DNA of 64,000 nt from Glandiceps talaboti (Eukaryota; Hemichordata; Enteropneusta; Spengelidae). Positions 21,756 to 32,728 of this stretch are shown piece by piece. Below the pieces are notes generated by a model. It was not told the DNA's origin, did no database searches, and saw only the letters and a list, made by a program, of their open reading frames with translations. The stretch is from contig NC_135554.1 in NCBI RefSeq assembly GCF_964340395.1, positions 1,186,001 through 1,250,000 of the forward strand, given 5' to 3'. The stretch's first letter is position 1; each line of letters opens with the position of its first letter. The translations under genes and the position numbers were made by a program.

Positions 21756-23248
21756 GCACATGATAGTGTCATATGAATGTCAGCTACACAACATAGTACA
21801 TGATAGTGTCATGTCAATGTAAGCTACACAACATAGTACATGCGATGATAGTGTCATGTCAATGTCAGCTACATAACATAGTCACCAGACTGTGCAGGTG
21901 AGTGTCAGCTACACAACATAGTCAGCAGACTGTGCAGGTGAATGTTAGCTACACAACACAGTCAGCAGACTGTGCAGGTGAATATCAGCTACATAACATA
22001 TAGTACATGACAGTGTGATATGAATGTCAGCTACACAACATAGTACAAATGTACATAATAGTGTGATATGAATGTCAGCTACATAACATAGTACATGATA
22101 GTGTCATGCACATGTGTACACAACATAGTACATGAAAGTGTCATATGAATGTCAGCTACACAACATGGTACATAGTAGTGTCATGCACATGTGTACACAA
22201 CATAGTACATGAAAGTGTCATATGAATGTCAGCTACACAACATAGTACATGATAGTGTCATATGAATGTCAGCTACACAACATAGTATATGATAGTGTCA
22301 TATGAATGTCAGCTACACAACATAGTACATGATAGTGTCATATGAATGTCAGCTACACAACATAGTATATGATAGTGTCATATGAATGTCAGCTACACAA
22401 CATAGTACATGATAGTGTGATATGAATGTCAGCTACACAACATAGTATATGAAAGTGTCATGAATGTCAGCTACACAACATAGTACATGATAGTGTCATA
22501 TGAATGTCAGCTACACAACATAGTACATGATTAGTGCATGTCATGATTGTCAGCTTCACAACATAGTATATGATAGTGTGATATGAATGTCAGCTACACA
22601 ACATAGTACATGATAGTGTCATATGAATGTCAGCTACACAACATAGTACATGATAGTGTCATATGAATGTCAGCTACACAACATAGTATATGATAGTGTC
22701 ATATGAATGTCAGCTACACAACATAGTATATGATAGTGTCATATGAATGTCACAACATGGTACATGATAGTGTCATATGAATGTCAGCTACACAACATAG
22801 TACATGATAGTGTCATATGAATGTCAGCTACACAACATAGTATATGATAGTGTCATATGAATGTCAGCTACACAACATAGTATATGATAGTGTGATATGA
22901 ATGTCAGCTACACAACATAGTACATGATAGTGTCATGTGTACACAACATAGTACATGAGTGTCATGTGAATGTCAGCTACACAACATAGTACATGATAGT
23001 GTCATGTCAATGTAAGCTACACAACACAGTACATGATTATATGTCATATGACTGTCAACTACACAACATAGTACATGGTAGTGTCATATGAATGTCAGCT
23101 ACACAACATAGTACATGAAAGTGTCATATGAATGTCAGCTACACAACATAGCTACATGACAGTGTCATGTTACACAACGTTAACATAGCTACATGACAGT
23201 GTCATGTTAATGTTAGCTACACAAGATAGTACATGAAAGTGTCATATG
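21756..23248. repeat. 40-bp minisatellite, module type 2
   Basis: Unit: AGTACATGATAGTGTCATAT followed by the same GAATGTCAGCTACACAACAT. Type 1 units reappear at about 21875-21990 inside this block. Toward the right end the copies become irregular. It ends about 280 bp before the PDZ exon 23527-23613. Confidence 0.95.
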
Positions 23249-23526
23249 CTATAAAGTGCATACCAGGCTGTGTGCATTTTCTCTTCAGAATTCCTTGGCA
23301 GAGGCATACAACAAATCAGTTATTACCTGGTATCACTTCCTCTTTCATCATATTATCATGACACTTGTCTTACAACATGTGTCACTGTGCAGAAATGGAA
23401 CTCACGGTGATATGACAAGTAAAGAAGTGATATTGGATAATAACCTCATATTAACTCAACTCTGACACAGTTTGTAACTGATTTGATGTGGATATCAGTA
23501 TTCTTTGGGTTAGTTTGTTGACTTGC

Positions 23527-23613
23527 CTGAAATGCAGCTCCACCAACTGTGATGTCCTTGACAAAGATACCAGAATCTCTAGCTTGTATTGCCAATCCCA
23601 AACTTCCAGCACC
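23527..23613 (-). CDS. MPDZ: MPDZ/PATJ-like scaffold protein, exon: core of second PDZ domain
   Basis: A 29-codon exon, phase 0 at both ends: GAGSLGLAIQ (carboxylate-binding loop, SLGL), ARDSGIFVKDITVGGAAFQ (strands beta-2 and beta-3 and the GGAA turn). It joins DDRMKVGDQLL of the next exon to give the standard PDZ wording GGAAxxDxRxxVGD. The acceptor is TTATTCCAG. The donor is CAG followed by GCAAGT, a consensus GC-AG site; the nearest GT would break the frame and the alignment. It matches the core of MPDZ PDZ9. This exon is short and was recognised by its PDZ wording and splice sites. Confidence 0.9.
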
Positions 23614-23640
23614 CTGGAATAATCAATGTTAAACTTGATT

Positions 23641-24512
23641 ACCTTGTATATCTTAAAGTGGCTATACCGATATCACCTCGTATATCTTAAAGTGGCTATA
23701 CCGATATCACCTTGTATATCTTAAAGTGGCTATACCGATATCACCTCGTATATCTTAAAGTGGCTATACCGATATCACCTCGTATATCTTAAAGTGGCTA
23801 TACCGATATCACCTCGTATATCTTAAAGTGGCTATACCGATATCACCTCGTATATCTTAAAGTGGCTATACCGATATCACCTCGTATATCTTAAAGTGGC
23901 TATACCGATATCACCTCGTATATCTTAAAGTGGCTATACCGATATCACCTCGTATATCTTAAAGTGGCTATACCGATATCACCTTGTATATCTTAAAGTG
24001 GCTATACCGATATCACCTCGTATATCTTAAAGTGGCTATACCGATATCACCTCGTATATCTTAAAGTGGCTATACCGATATCACCTCGTATATCTTAAAG
24101 TGGCTATACCGAGATCACCTTGTATATCTTAAAGTGGCTATACCGATATCACCTCGTATATCTTAAAGTGGCTATACCGATATCACCTCGTATATCTTAA
24201 AGTGGCTATACCGATATCACCTTGTATATCTTAAAGTGGCTATACCGATATCACCTCGTATATCTTAAAGTGGCTATACCGATATCACCTCGTATATCTT
24301 AAAGTGGCTATACCGATATCACCTCGTATATCTTAAAGTGGCTATACCGATATCACCTCGTATATCTTAAAGTGGCTATACCGATATCACCTTGTATATC
24401 TTAAAGTGGCTATACCGATATCACCTCGTATATCTTAAAGTGGCTATACCGATATCACCTTGTAGATCTTAAAGTGGCTATACTGATATCACCTTGTATA
24501 TCTTAAAGTGGC
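23641..24512. repeat. 34-bp minisatellite, about 25.6 copies, next to a splice acceptor
   Basis: Unit: TTAAAGTGGCTATACCGATA followed by TCACCTCGTATATC (circular). The copies are highly uniform, with C/T in CTCGTA/CTTGTA as the main variant. It lies in the intron upstream of the 23527-23613 exon, and only 27 nt of unique intron separate it from the acceptor. Confidence 0.95.
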
Positions 24513-26242
24513 AATTGAACTTCAGCTAATCATCAATTTTGAAGTTATTTCATTATTGAGATCAGTATTTTGTTTTGGCTTATTTCTATTTGAATATTTC
24601 AATCTCATCTGGAAGTTTAATAAAATTACAATTTTTCCTATTGGGCTTTCAATGTGATCGTATGTTTTGTCTACGGCATGCAATGCCTTAGAATGTAGTC
24701 CAACTTAGAACAACTGTATGTTTTGTCTACGGCATGCAATACCTTAGAATGTAGTCCAACTCCCTATCTTGCTAGCTCTCTTCCTAGTTCCATTCTACTC
24801 ACTATTTGCTAGCTCTGTTACTAATATTCAATATTCCCTCAACAAAAATGCAAAATTTAAATGGAATTTTTATGTTGATGTTTTGTCCCATGCGGCTTGA
24901 ATTTGGAGAACACTCCATATTTCAGTATTTATATTGGTATTTGTGTTGTATTTAGTAGTTTGTTTTTATCTTTGTACTGTTAAGACTTTCAGAATCTATC
25001 TGTCATTGTATTCTTACTGCCTTATAAGCTTTATCTGTAACTCTGTCTGCAGTATATACTGTTTATTGAATCATTTTTATTTTAAAGCCTGTTGTATGCG
25101 TTGTCTATGGCAGTGCAAGAATTTGTCAGTCCAACTTGAACACATATCCTAGATATGTGTAGCCTGTTGCAATGGATACTATGTTTCATTTTTGTAAGAG
25201 TTCCATGTCTTGAAGCACTGGTGACTTGAATTGAAATCTGGAAATTACATTTTGGTGTTTGATTGTTACTGCAAATTCAGTCAATGACAGTAAATATTGA
25301 TCCCCTTTGAAGCTATGAAGTATTCAATCAACAGCACTAGTGTCTATCCCAATGCAATCCCCTTGAAGGCATTTGATACGGTACCACATATATATAGAAG
25401 ATATTATCTTCATACACTTCACCCAGAAATACTGATTGTATCAGGCAAAACTTTTCAGAAATGGTCACTAATTCTGTTTGACTTTTCCTGAACTGATCAC
25501 TTGTTGAACCTCTTGCATATTGATATTATGATGACTTAAATTGATTGTTTTTATTACAGAAGGTACTCAAAGATGTTCAGTCAATCTCACTGCCTTCCAT
25601 TCAAGATGTGTAAAGTTTACGCTTAAAGCATTGGCTATGAAACAACTTATCAACATACTCCTTTCATTGTAGTAAAGCTGATACATAGGAGGTTCACACA
25701 AGTTGTGTCGACCATGAGTAAACTCTAATCTTAACCCAACATAAGAAAAACAGATATGAATAGTTGTGTGGCCCAGAGTCGGGTTAAATCATGTCAGGTA
25801 AAGGAAGGTCGTTCAGATCTGACATAATTCCATTTGATTTATAGGTAAGTGAATTTTTTTTCCTATAATACAGGGTTTCCGTGGTCAAAGATCACAGTTA
25901 CTGCTAAATGACAGGAACAAATTAAGTCTACGCCAATATTGGATGACTTTGGTTAGGTATGTGATTTATGTTGACACTGAGTCAGTGCAAAAGTTGTTTA
26001 CACACACACACACACACACTCAGACAATTTGTAATGGCTAAAGCACTACTGAACTACCTCAATGTTCAGTTGTACTAAAAATCATTAATTATGCAAATGA
26101 GCCATTAAAATTGATGAGGTACATCAGCACGCTTGTATGGTAATGTGTACTTTGTTATCATAAACACAATGTACTTAACTACATTATAAGAAGATCAAAT
26201 CTTGCATTCTAAAGGTATTAGTGTTATTTATGATCCACCTGC
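24513..26242. other. Intron sequence; small 57-bp duplication
   Basis: Two copies of a segment with GTATGTTTTGTCTACGGCAT and CTTAGAATGTAGTCCAACT lie at 24660-24705 and 24717-24763, and a weaker match at about 25095. A short CA run lies at 26000-26020. No exon was recognised. Confidence 0.5.
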
Positions 26243-26422
26243 CTTTCTAAGAGTGATATTTTGTACATTGGAGAATTTTGAATAATCTTCATGATGTGGA
26301 GTGACTTCTGTGTCATCATGTTTAGTAGACACGTTATCATCAACGTCAAGTGCAGATTGTACTTTCCTTTTGGGTGTCAGCTGGGGAGAATTGCGTATCC
26401 TCTCTTCTGCCTCTAACTCAGT
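26243..26422 (-). CDS. MPDZ: MPDZ/PATJ-like scaffold protein, exon: linker plus start of second PDZ domain
   Basis: A 60-codon exon, phase 0 at both ends. It encodes a charged linker (TELEAEERIRNSPQLTPKRK, acidic DVDDN, HHEDYSK) and the first PDZ strand FSNVQNITLRK. The FxNVQ-x-L wording matches the lead-in to MPDZ PDZ9. The acceptor is TTTTCACAG. The best donor is AAG followed by GCAGGT (GC-AG type), which keeps phase 0 and gives LRK-GAGSLGLAI at the join, the exact family spacing. The alternative GT donor four bases later (exon end 26239) would give phase 1, which does not fit the next exon. Confidence 0.88.
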
Positions 26423-26526
26423 CTGTGAAAACACATTATAAGATACATATGTTACTTATCTTGAATTCAATATGTGCTACAATTCAAATGATTTCAAAGT
26501 GATTCAAAGTGACTTAGTACAAATAT

Positions 26527-27902
26527 TTGATTTGATTTGATTTGATTTGATTTATTACTCTAGGTCAATGCATCCATAAATGGATTTTCATGCATTGAAT
26601 ATAAAAATACAAAACATACGTTAAAATACAAAGACACATAATTTAAAAATGTGGGAGAGTAACAAAATTTACAGGGCAGAGTACAAAGATAAAATAAAAG
26701 TTATAAAAAGTAAAACACGAGAGATGCTAGAATTATGAAGTTAAAAACGGTTTAAGACATTAAAAACTAAGTGTTTACTAAGTAGTCGTATTTGCGGAAA
26801 TACATGAGCGGTATTTGAAAGAACGACTGTGTGCCTTTGGAATGTGGTATTTGGTCCGAGTATTGTATTGGTGTATTGTTGAGTTTTTGGTGACAAGATC
26901 AGATAAATCAGAGTGGTACTTTTTTGCTTATACATTTACTGACAATATTTTTGAAGTGTTGATCGTGTCTTTCCTGAATAGTTGGCCAATTTAGAGAATT
27001 TCTGGCAAGTGTTACATGGTCTGATTTTTTAAGGCCACATTGAATTCGTACAGCAAAATTTATGATACCTTGAAGACTACTTTTCAAAGTGAGATTACAA
27101 TTAGAAAAGACTGTGTCACAGTAGTCTAAAAGGGAGAAGACAGTAGCAGCTATTACATTCTTTCTGACTTTTTCCGGTATACAACGCCTAACACGTGCCA
27201 GTCTTGTTAGACGGAAACCACATGCCCTACGGAGATAAGACACATGGTTTGACCAACTGAGTTCAGGGTCCAGTTTCAAGCCTAAGCAGGTAGCAGACTT
27301 AGTAGCTTTGATAGTAATATCTTGAAAGGACAGAGAATTAATGTGATTTGGTATTTTCTTTAGTTGTTGACGTGTACCGAAGAACATATACTGATATTTA
27401 GAGATATTTGGTTTCAAAGTATTTGCATGGAACCATGTAGTTAAACGATTAATTTCGTATTTTAAGTCATTGTGAAGTACATCAATATCGGCAATGGTAC
27501 TGTTTTTCAGAATATTGATGTCATCTGCAAAACCATAAATTGGAGTGTTTGAGTGAAGCCAAGTAGGAAGGTCATTAATATATAGTGCAAATAATAAAGG
27601 TCCACAGACACTGCCTTGAGGTACTCCAGTTTTGACCTGAATACAATTTGAAGATATGTTGCCAACTTTTACACTTTGAGTTCTACCTGATAGGTAACTT
27701 CTGAACCACTGAACTGCAGATGGATGAAAGTTGTAACGTTGAAGTTTACTGAGAAGGATAGTGTGATTGACTGAATCAAACGCCTTAGAAAGGTCTAACA
27801 TAAGAAGAGATGAAATTTTCCTATTGAACATGTTATCAAGTATATCATCACACATACGCTGTAATAATGTAGCTGTCGAATGTTTTGGACGGAAACCAGA
27901 AC
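26527..27902 (-). mobile_element. LINE, RT and 3' end (5' part displaced to 30243-30540)
   Basis: On the minus strand from 27902: SGFRPKHSTATLLQRMCDDI, LMLDLSKAFDSVNHTILLSK (first catalytic Asp), KTGVPQGSVCGPLLFALYIN, YGFADDINIL (catalytic pair), TWFHANTLKPNISKYQYMFF and a 315-residue open frame to 26908. The 3' end has AATAAA followed by (TCAAA)n at 26527-26560. The RT core is largely intact, but the upstream part is separated by an inserted element, so the whole is inactive. Confidence 0.9.
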
Positions 27903-30242
27903 AAGCGACCTATCGGTCAGAATAGCTCCGCTGTTTTTTTTTTAATTTAATTTTTTATTTTGGTGACATGTAGAAGTGGTTCAGGTCTTCAGCTCTTCAC
28001 TATGCAGTTTTGTTTCAGCGATGCAATAAAGTGGTTAGTGGTTTCATATGATGTCTCACTATAAAACACATTTTACACAGAAGTTGGTAATGTATTGTAC
28101 TTTTATACCATAGTCACCATTTTATAACAAAAATCTACTGTTATGAAAAATTGCACAAAATCTCAGAAAAAAATGACTGGGAAATGCACACAAGAAAAAG
28201 AAAAAAAGAGGATTTTGAGGTTGGCTATAAATAATTCCAGTGTCTTACAGCTGTAACCCTGGAAAATTTTAATGATGAATGAAATAAACTAGGGATCTAA
28301 AATAATTTTGAGGCAATTTGAATTTCAATTTTCTAACAAATTTACAAAGTCAACAACATTCAACTTGTACTAGTTGTGGTAGATATATATAGGGAAGAAA
28401 TGTATTAATCGCCATCTTAGTTTCCGTACGGCGACAATCTCAAGTACCCGGAAGAGAGTCATTCTCAGCCATACGTTACAGTGGTAACACTCGTTCATGT
28501 TCGGTTACCTTTCACAAAGAAAACACAACGAAATGGTTGAAATGATCTTTTTTTTAATTTCTTTTCATCACAACAACAAAATCTGCGTGATCAAAAGTGT
28601 TGTAAACTAAACCAGAAAGAATTATCGGACTGGCTAAACTTCCCGATGAAAGGTCCTACTAGTACTACTTCCAAGTAAGCCTCGATAGTACTATAGTACG
28701 TGAGAAAATCGTCTCAAACTAGCGATACAACTTTCAAAATATAACTTGACATGTCTTCATTTGTTAGAGTTATACAATTCAAGACGGGTTTTCACTCGAA
28801 AACAACAATTCTGTGAATAATGACACTCTGAACGCAGCGATTTCTCGGACGATGTTACCACTGTAACGTATGGCTGACAACGACTTGCTTCCGGGTTAGT
28901 CCCTCGTGCATACGGGTGGATTGTCGGCGATTAATACATACATCGTCTGATATTTTAATTCACAGTGTTTCTTGTGACCGGCGCCTGTCAACAGACTCTG
29001 CCATTTTTTTCATCATTCCATTGTATTTAAACCTTGTACTTGACATTTCGCAATATTTATAATTCTCAACAAAATACCTCAACATGCCTCACTTCGCTCG
29101 TACTCAAAGCAGCCCCGCGCGGTATGATCACTGACACTGATGACATGATGAGAGAGAACCTTTTCGGATTTACATGTAAAACGGGGAAAGATACGCAAAA
29201 CATAATGCAAAGTCTGAAGCCAAATTAAAGTTTTAATTATTTTGATTATTTTTACTTGCCAAATATTTGCATTTTGGAAAGGCAAGACACGTTCATGTCG
29301 TTTAACTTTACATGTGAACTGTCGGCCATATTTAAACTTCAACCGCATGCCTGGCATGCCCTTCCTTTACGCAAGTTGTCTGAATTCTGGTTCACTGTCA
29401 TTCCAAATTGCACGACAATATAGAATTAACCACAAGTTACATGTTATCTGAAAACATTACACTTTTATAGTGGGTCTGAAGTGTGATTTTAGTGAGTACC
29501 AAGAACGTCCTGTGTTGGTACTCAAGATACTTGCTGTGGAAAATCGCTCGGTCAAATGAGGTCACCTTCAGCTTCTGGTCGAATCAGGATAGAGTATGCA
29601 AATGAGGATGTTGCGGATTGGCTGATTATGTAGAAGGGTGCAGAATTGGATTTGAAGTTTACAACCCTGTTTCGAACAAACGCTTGTCATTTGGGCGCCC
29701 AATGCGTAGAATTATGACTATAGCACATATTACATTGCTTGTTTGACGTCAATAGTGTCTTTTGAAAAGTGGCAGTTTACTTAAAGTCTCGTCGACTGAT
29801 TTCCAATATGGCGTCGGTCATTATGTTCATTAACATATTCATTTTTGTTTCAAATTACAAAAAAAAAATCATAAAAAATAAAAATGAGGATGTGCTGACT
29901 TGAAATTAACAAATCTGAGTAAGCTACCCCCTGCGCATCAACACGCCAGATATCAAAGCAATCTAATAAAAGGTTTTCAAGGAGTTGATGAAAATGACAT
30001 TTTATGAAAAAAAATCATAAAAAATTGAAAATGGCACAGATCAACTTGGCATGAACAAATCTGAATAGCCTCCCCCCAGGGAACATGCACACCAAATATC
30101 GAAGAATTCCGACTGTCACTTTCAGAGTAGATAGTAAAGATATAAAAGTTTGACGGACACCTATGATTCACTCTACTCTCTATACCTCAATACCCACCTA
30201 TACCTAAAGCTACGCTTTCAGCTTTCGCTGACAGCGGAGCTA
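27903..30242. mobile_element. Inverted-repeat DNA element (about 2.3 kb) splitting a LINE
   Basis: The LINE reading breaks at 27902 and resumes at 30243. Near the ends lie a 12-bp perfect inverted pair, TAGCTCCGCTGT (27923-27934) and ACAGCGGAGCTA (30231-30242). A further 20 bp on the left (GCGACCTATCGGTC, itself palindromic) separate the inverted repeat from the LINE. Inside are a MITE-like unit (28400-28939), two diverged copies of a roughly 135-bp segment (29865-30110) and no transposase motif. It is probably non-autonomous. TA occurs at both outer ends and could be a target duplication. Confidence 0.75.
28400..28939. mobile_element. MITE-like unit with about 90-bp inverted repeats, nested in the 2.3-kb element
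   Basis: The ends read TGTATTAATCGCC (28401-28413) and GGCGATTAATACA (28926-28938). An inner 25-bp stretch starting TCAGCCATACGTTACAGTGG at 28465-28489 is perfectly complementary to 28853-28877. Between these the arms match with gaps, including ACCCGGAAG. There is no coding capacity. Confidence 0.8.
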
Positions 30243-30540
30243 AAAAGTTGGATGGAGGATATTATTTGAATCTAAGTAACTAATAAGTTGATTGCAGACT
30301 AAACGTTCAAGAACTTTTGAGAGAGTGGGGAGTAGAGAAATAGGGCGGTAATTGGAAACATCTTGTTTATCACGCTTGCCCTTTTTATAAAATAACTGAA
30401 TCAAAACTACTTTCTGTCTGTATTTGGAAAATTTGATTTACTTTTAGATAGTACCAGTCTACAAATATCTCTGTTTGAATCAATTTTAATACTGGAATCA
30501 AACAATCTACACTAGTCATGCAGTTATTACAGAGTCTATG
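30243..30540 (-). mobile_element. LINE, 5' RT part of the split element
   Basis: On the minus strand: DICRLVLSKSKSNFPNTDRK, YKKGKRDKQDVSNYRPISLL, PTLSKVLERLVCNQLISYL, NNILHPT, directly preceding the part at 26527-27902. The 5' end is truncated very close to the MPDZ donor at 30547, so the element lies in the intron between exons 30548-30709 and 26243-26422. Confidence 0.85.
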
Positions 30541-30547
30541 ACTGTAC

Positions 30548-30709
30548 CTTGCTTTTTAAGGTAGGGTAGAACTGTAATGGCTGGACAGCCAACTGATCAA
30601 TATTCATCTCATTTCTAAGGAGTATCAGTTTGACTGTACTACCATGGATTCCCTTGATGATTGCCGATGCATTCTGGTGGCTTCTACCATACAGTACAGT
30701 CCCATTGAT
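30548..30709 (-). CDS. MPDZ: MPDZ/PATJ-like scaffold protein, exon: end of first PDZ domain
   Basis: A 54-codon exon, phase 0 at both ends (acceptor CACCAG, donor AAG followed by GTACAG). It encodes [18 protein letters not shown] (turn and alpha-2 helix) and [16 protein letters not shown] (last strand plus the characteristic RN-x-x-x-x-Q-AV tail). The wording [10 protein letters not shown] and the QLAV tail are strong signatures of MPDZ PDZ8 and its PATJ counterpart. The last residues are linker. Confidence 0.94.
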
Positions 30710-30765
30710 CTGGTGAAACAATTCATATACTAGATCTTAGAGGCAAGATCAATAGTTCAATGTAG
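30710..30765. other. Intron sequence upstream of the 30548-30709 exon
   Basis: It holds the acceptor region of this exon and short unique sequence before family A starts. Confidence 0.5.
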
Positions 30766-32070
30766 GATAAAAAGTAGCACCAATGGCTTGTAGCACAACA
30801 GTATTTGGCTTTTGCTGTGGGCATGGTCTTGTTGCTAGGCATATTTGCATACATGTTGCTAATGGGATGATCATATTGTGACTACATCTTCATATATACA
30901 TCCCTATAGGCATCCCCATTACACACACACATCGGTGTTCATTTGCTGAATCCAGTTGCCTAACCAACCATGTTGCTATCTTTGCAATATACGCGATCAT
31001 TTAGCTGTTGCTATGGGCGTGGTCATATTGCTAGCTATATTTGCATACATTTTTTAATCTTTTTGTTCACCTGTGTATGAATTCCTGATATTATCTTTAA
31101 GTTTGCAATATACGTGATCATTTGGCTGTTGCTATGGGTGTGGTCTTGTTGCAATATATGTGATCATTTGGCTGTTGCTATAATGGGCTTGGTCTTTTTG
31201 CTAGGCACATTTGCATACATTTTTTGAATGTTAATTCAATTGTTTATTAATTCCTGTTATCTTTGCAATATATGTGATTATTTGGCTGTTGCTATGGGCG
31301 TGGTCTTGTTGCTAGGCACATTTGCATATATTTTTTGAATGTTTATTCATTTGACTTTCAATTCCTGTTGCTACCTTCGCAATATACGTTATTGTTTGGC
31401 TGTTGCTATGGGTGTGGACTTGTTGCTAGGCAAATTTATATACATTTTTTGAATGTTTATTCAATTATCTATTAATCCCTGTTGTTATCTTTGTGAAATA
31501 CGCGACCATTTGGCTGTTACTATGGGTATGGTCATGGTTGCTCGGGATATTTGCATACATTTTTTAAATGTTTACTCACTTGCCTACCAGAAGATGTTGT
31601 TATTTAACCAAAATATACTGCCATTTGGTTGCTACTAAGGGTGTGGTCATGGTTGCTAGGGCCAATTTTGTCAACATGTTTTGAAGAAAATCTGCAGAAT
31701 AACACTTTCAGAAACATCTCACCAAGTTCCAGACTCACTGACCAAGCACTTTTTGAGATATGTTTTTGACCAAAAGTGAACATTTTTACACCTAATTTGC
31801 ATATCACTCATGGAATCATTGTATGCTTAATATTTCTTTGTCCATACATCCCTTAATACATTCTCATCAAATTTCACCCCAATCTGCTCAGCGGTTTTGG
31901 AATTATACCCTGAAGAATGTTTCACCCAAATTTCAGCACAAGTTTTTTGACCAAAAAGCACATTTTTTTACCCAAATCACAGACCGGTGGTAAGATCATT
32001 TTGATTTGAACAACTTGCCAACTAGACACCAAAGGCCCGGTAATGGACCCACCAAATATCATGGCAATTG

Positions 32071-32129
<59 letters not shown>

Positions 32130-32199
32130 CCACACAGACAGACAGACACCGGGCGATGCCTATAGCACTACTGAACCTCAGTTCAGTTGTGCTAAAAAT
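30766..32199 (+). mobile_element. Family A dispersed element, nearly complete copy
   Basis: Head: TAGCACCAATGGC and TTGTAGCACAACA. Five or so tandem modules of about 116 bp follow, each with TTTGGCTGTTGCTATGGG, TTGTTGCTAGGC and TTTGCATACATTTTTTGAAT. The middle section has AATTTGCATATCACTCATGG and AATCTGCTCAGCGGTTTTGG, then (CA)n at 32066-32127, a (GACA)n patch, and the end CAGTTCAGTTGTGCTAAAAA. The head (TAGCACAACTG) and end (CAGTTGTGCTA) are inverted complements in better copies. There is no coding capacity. It is probably a non-autonomous DNA element. Confidence 0.75.
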
Positions 32200-32341
32200 A
32201 GCAACAAAGTTGATGTGACACAACTGTATTTTCGTCTGTGCTATTTGCAAGGTCTTATTGCTGATGGTGCTATGGATATTTGCATACATTTTTGGAATCT
32301 TCAGTAGCTTGCCTACCCTTCCCACTTTTCATCTTTGCAAT

Positions 32342-32627
32342 AAAATAGCACCAATGGCATTGTAGCACAACTGTACAGGTGTTAAAAATGTTTACCCATA
32401 TGCTGATCCATGCTAGGTATAGGTGTTCATTTGCTGAATGACTATCCAGCCTATCCAACCCTGATGTTATCTTTACAATATATGTGAGCATTTGGCTGTT
32501 GCCATGGGCACGACCTTGTTGCTAGGCATATTTGCATAGCTACACTTTTTTGCATAGTTACAATTTTCCAACTAGACACCCACCTTATATCATGGCAATT
32601 GGTCCCACAGTTTTTTACTTTAAGTTG

Positions 32628-32662
<35 letters not shown>

Positions 32663-32728
32663 CCACACAGACAGACACTGCCATACCTATAGCACTAATG
32701 AACCTTATCAGTTTAGTTGTGCTAAAAA
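32342..32728 (+). mobile_element. Family A, short internally deleted copy
   Basis: It has the head TAGCACCAATGGCATTGTAG and ACAACTGTACAG, one module, then directly the CA run (32633-32662) and the end TTTAGTTGTGCTAAAAA. The 11-bp inverted pair at the two ends is well kept (TAGCACAACTG; TAGTTGTGCTA with one change). Confidence 0.75.

Noticed and set aside
19763-24512. CRISPR-like look of regular direct repeats
   Set aside because: The repeats are head to tail without unique spacers, in an intron of an animal gene. They are minisatellites.
30766-32199. Family A as a Helitron (terminal hairpin followed by CTAA)
   Set aside because: CTAA is part of the hairpin arm rather than downstream of it, and the head does not start with TC. 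Inverted ends fit a TIR element better.
32006-32325. TH/CV dipeptide-repeat open frames
   Set aside because: They are translations of a CA dinucleotide run in family A. The same applies at 32532-32735 and 45274-45783.
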